DNA from: Hirudo medicinalis
Taxonomy: Eukaryota > Annelida > Clitellata > Hirudinida > Hirudinidae
Length of the DNA: 64,000 nt
Assembly: GCA_011800805.1 (NCBI GenBank)
Contig: MPNW01000025.1
Location: forward strand, 99,365-163,364
Direction of reading: 5' to 3'
Part shown: piece by piece, positions 62,956 through 64,000 of the stretch
How the letters are laid out: every line of letters starts with the position of its first letter
How positions within the stretch are numbered: position 1 is the stretch's first letter
The notes under the pieces: generated by a model
Told to the model about the DNA's origin: nothing
The model's database searches: none
Seen by the model: the letters and a program-made list of their open reading frames with translations, nothing else
Translations under genes and position numbers: made by a program

Positions 62956-64000
62956 GTTTGAGCTTTTTCTGTATATATCAATTCTTTCGAGATTTGAAGA
63001 TTTTCAAGATTCGTAATCTTTAATGGTTCGGGGAGATTTATAACTAACACTGACTTGGGTTCTTCGTTTAAAAATGCAAAACAAACAAGTTACGGTAAGA
63101 TACATCAATCAATAGACACTGCTAATGGTGAAACCAAGACTTGATTACAAACATTCAATTACGAACTTAGCGGACTGACTAGTCGAGCAGATATTCACCT
63201 AGAAGTAAACTATCAAAATTATTTCGTTTCATTTCGCATATTAGTAGGAAACATTCCAAGTGTCGCAATCGGGCTTAGAGGAACCTTTATTTGTGTCGTG
63301 ATCGCCATGTTATTTCTTTACCAGATCTCGTTCGCACATCGACAATTAATCGTCAACCACTGATTTATTGACATAACTTTGTGTTTAAAAATTGTTCCTA
63401 ATAAAGTTTAATATTTTAGCAATTTTTATCAAAGATAAAAGTTGCCAAATGGTAATTGCTTCAATACTGGAAAGTAAATCTTTCTTTAATTGGAGGGATG
63501 ATAATAAAAAACCTTACGGTAATAATAATATTAATTAAAAATGTTTTTAATTAAATTTTTCCTGATTTATAAATAAAAATGACTGCATATTATTACAAGT
63601 CGTAAGATGGCAAGCAATACCACTCTAGAATTCTTATCATTTGAGGATTAACAACATTTAATTCGGTCTACGTTTTTCCTGCAATAGTGCATTAAACATT
63701 TAATATTAAGTGTTGTAGTGTGATGAAACTGAAAGCTTTAGGTTTGAGACACTGATTAGAATGGACGACCTCGTATCTCATGACTCCCAAATCCACAATT
63801 TGCAAATCATATGATTTCTATAAGAACCTGCAAATACTCATGAATTTCATGTTCTTATTTAATTTTGTACATAGTTCATTTTAGTTATGAGAAACTAAAA
63901 TTAAAAACCACTTAACTAAAATTACTCAAGAAGGAGTCAAAAAAGTGGTGTTTGGCTTCATTTTATATGGAATCTGTTTGGGCTTTCTTGTTCATCCACC
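62956..64000. promoter_or_regulatory. Upstream region of DENND4
   Basis: About 1 kb 5' of the DENND4 start codon at 62955. It should hold the leader and promoter; AT-rich, with no ORF or recognisable element. Confidence 0.4.

Overview
This is animal nuclear DNA: AT-rich, dense in short GT-AG introns, microsatellites and dispersed repeats, with no bacterial-style operons. Genes were rebuilt by hand from splice sites, reading-frame phase and remembered family sequences. The gene set (motile-cilium dynein assembly factor, NALCN leak channel, MEK5, GPI mannosyltransferase, PMCA pump) points to a ciliated metazoan. NALCN carries an E-K-E-E selectivity filter, a form reported from non-vertebrate bilaterians, so a marine invertebrate bilaterian is my best guess. 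The phylum is not resolved.

Layout: 1-3203 (+) 3' part of a REEP1-4 type ER-shaping gene. 3777-11740 (-) plasma-membrane Ca2+-ATPase, 20 exons. 12017-16261 (+) DNAAF3, 15 exons, sharing a 276-bp head-to-head promoter interval with the pump. 16569-16790 (+) doubtful small ORF. 17058-17355 (-) small secreted six-cysteine PLAC-like protein. 18194-21287 (-) PIGB, 9 exons. 21771-25435 (-) ZNF318-like protein with two matrin/U1-type zinc fingers, 5 exons. 26563-27206 (+) OARD1-type macrodomain hydrolase, 2 exons. 27975-41803 (-) NALCN, 39 exons. 42471-47133 (+) MAP2K5, 20 exons. 49826-62955 (-) DENND4-type Rab GEF, about 31 exons.

The neighbours do not form a pathway. PMCA and NALCN both set membrane ion balance, and PIGB, REEP and DENND4 act in the secretory pathway, but that looks like ordinary gene order. 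For PMCA, DNAAF3, PIGB, the zinc-finger gene, OARD1, NALCN and MAP2K5 the proposed exons add up to an uninterrupted frame of the expected length; in DENND4 one exon (53212-53507) leaves the frame one base short.

Mobile and repeated DNA lies mostly in introns: a complete non-autonomous hAT-like element with an 8-bp target duplication (10086-10474), a tRNA-derived SINE family with at least five copies, a decayed LINE reverse-transcriptase tail (33938-34225), a long imperfect inverted repeat (61748-62216), minisatellites of 15, 16, 17 and 20 bp units, and many GAT/TAA microsatellites, some directly behind 5' splice sites. I found no clearly undescribed system. The most interesting points are a stripped-down PMCA lacking its usual calmodulin-binding tail, a NALCN gene with only the lysine-type domain II pore exon, and an 18-nt microexon in MEK5.
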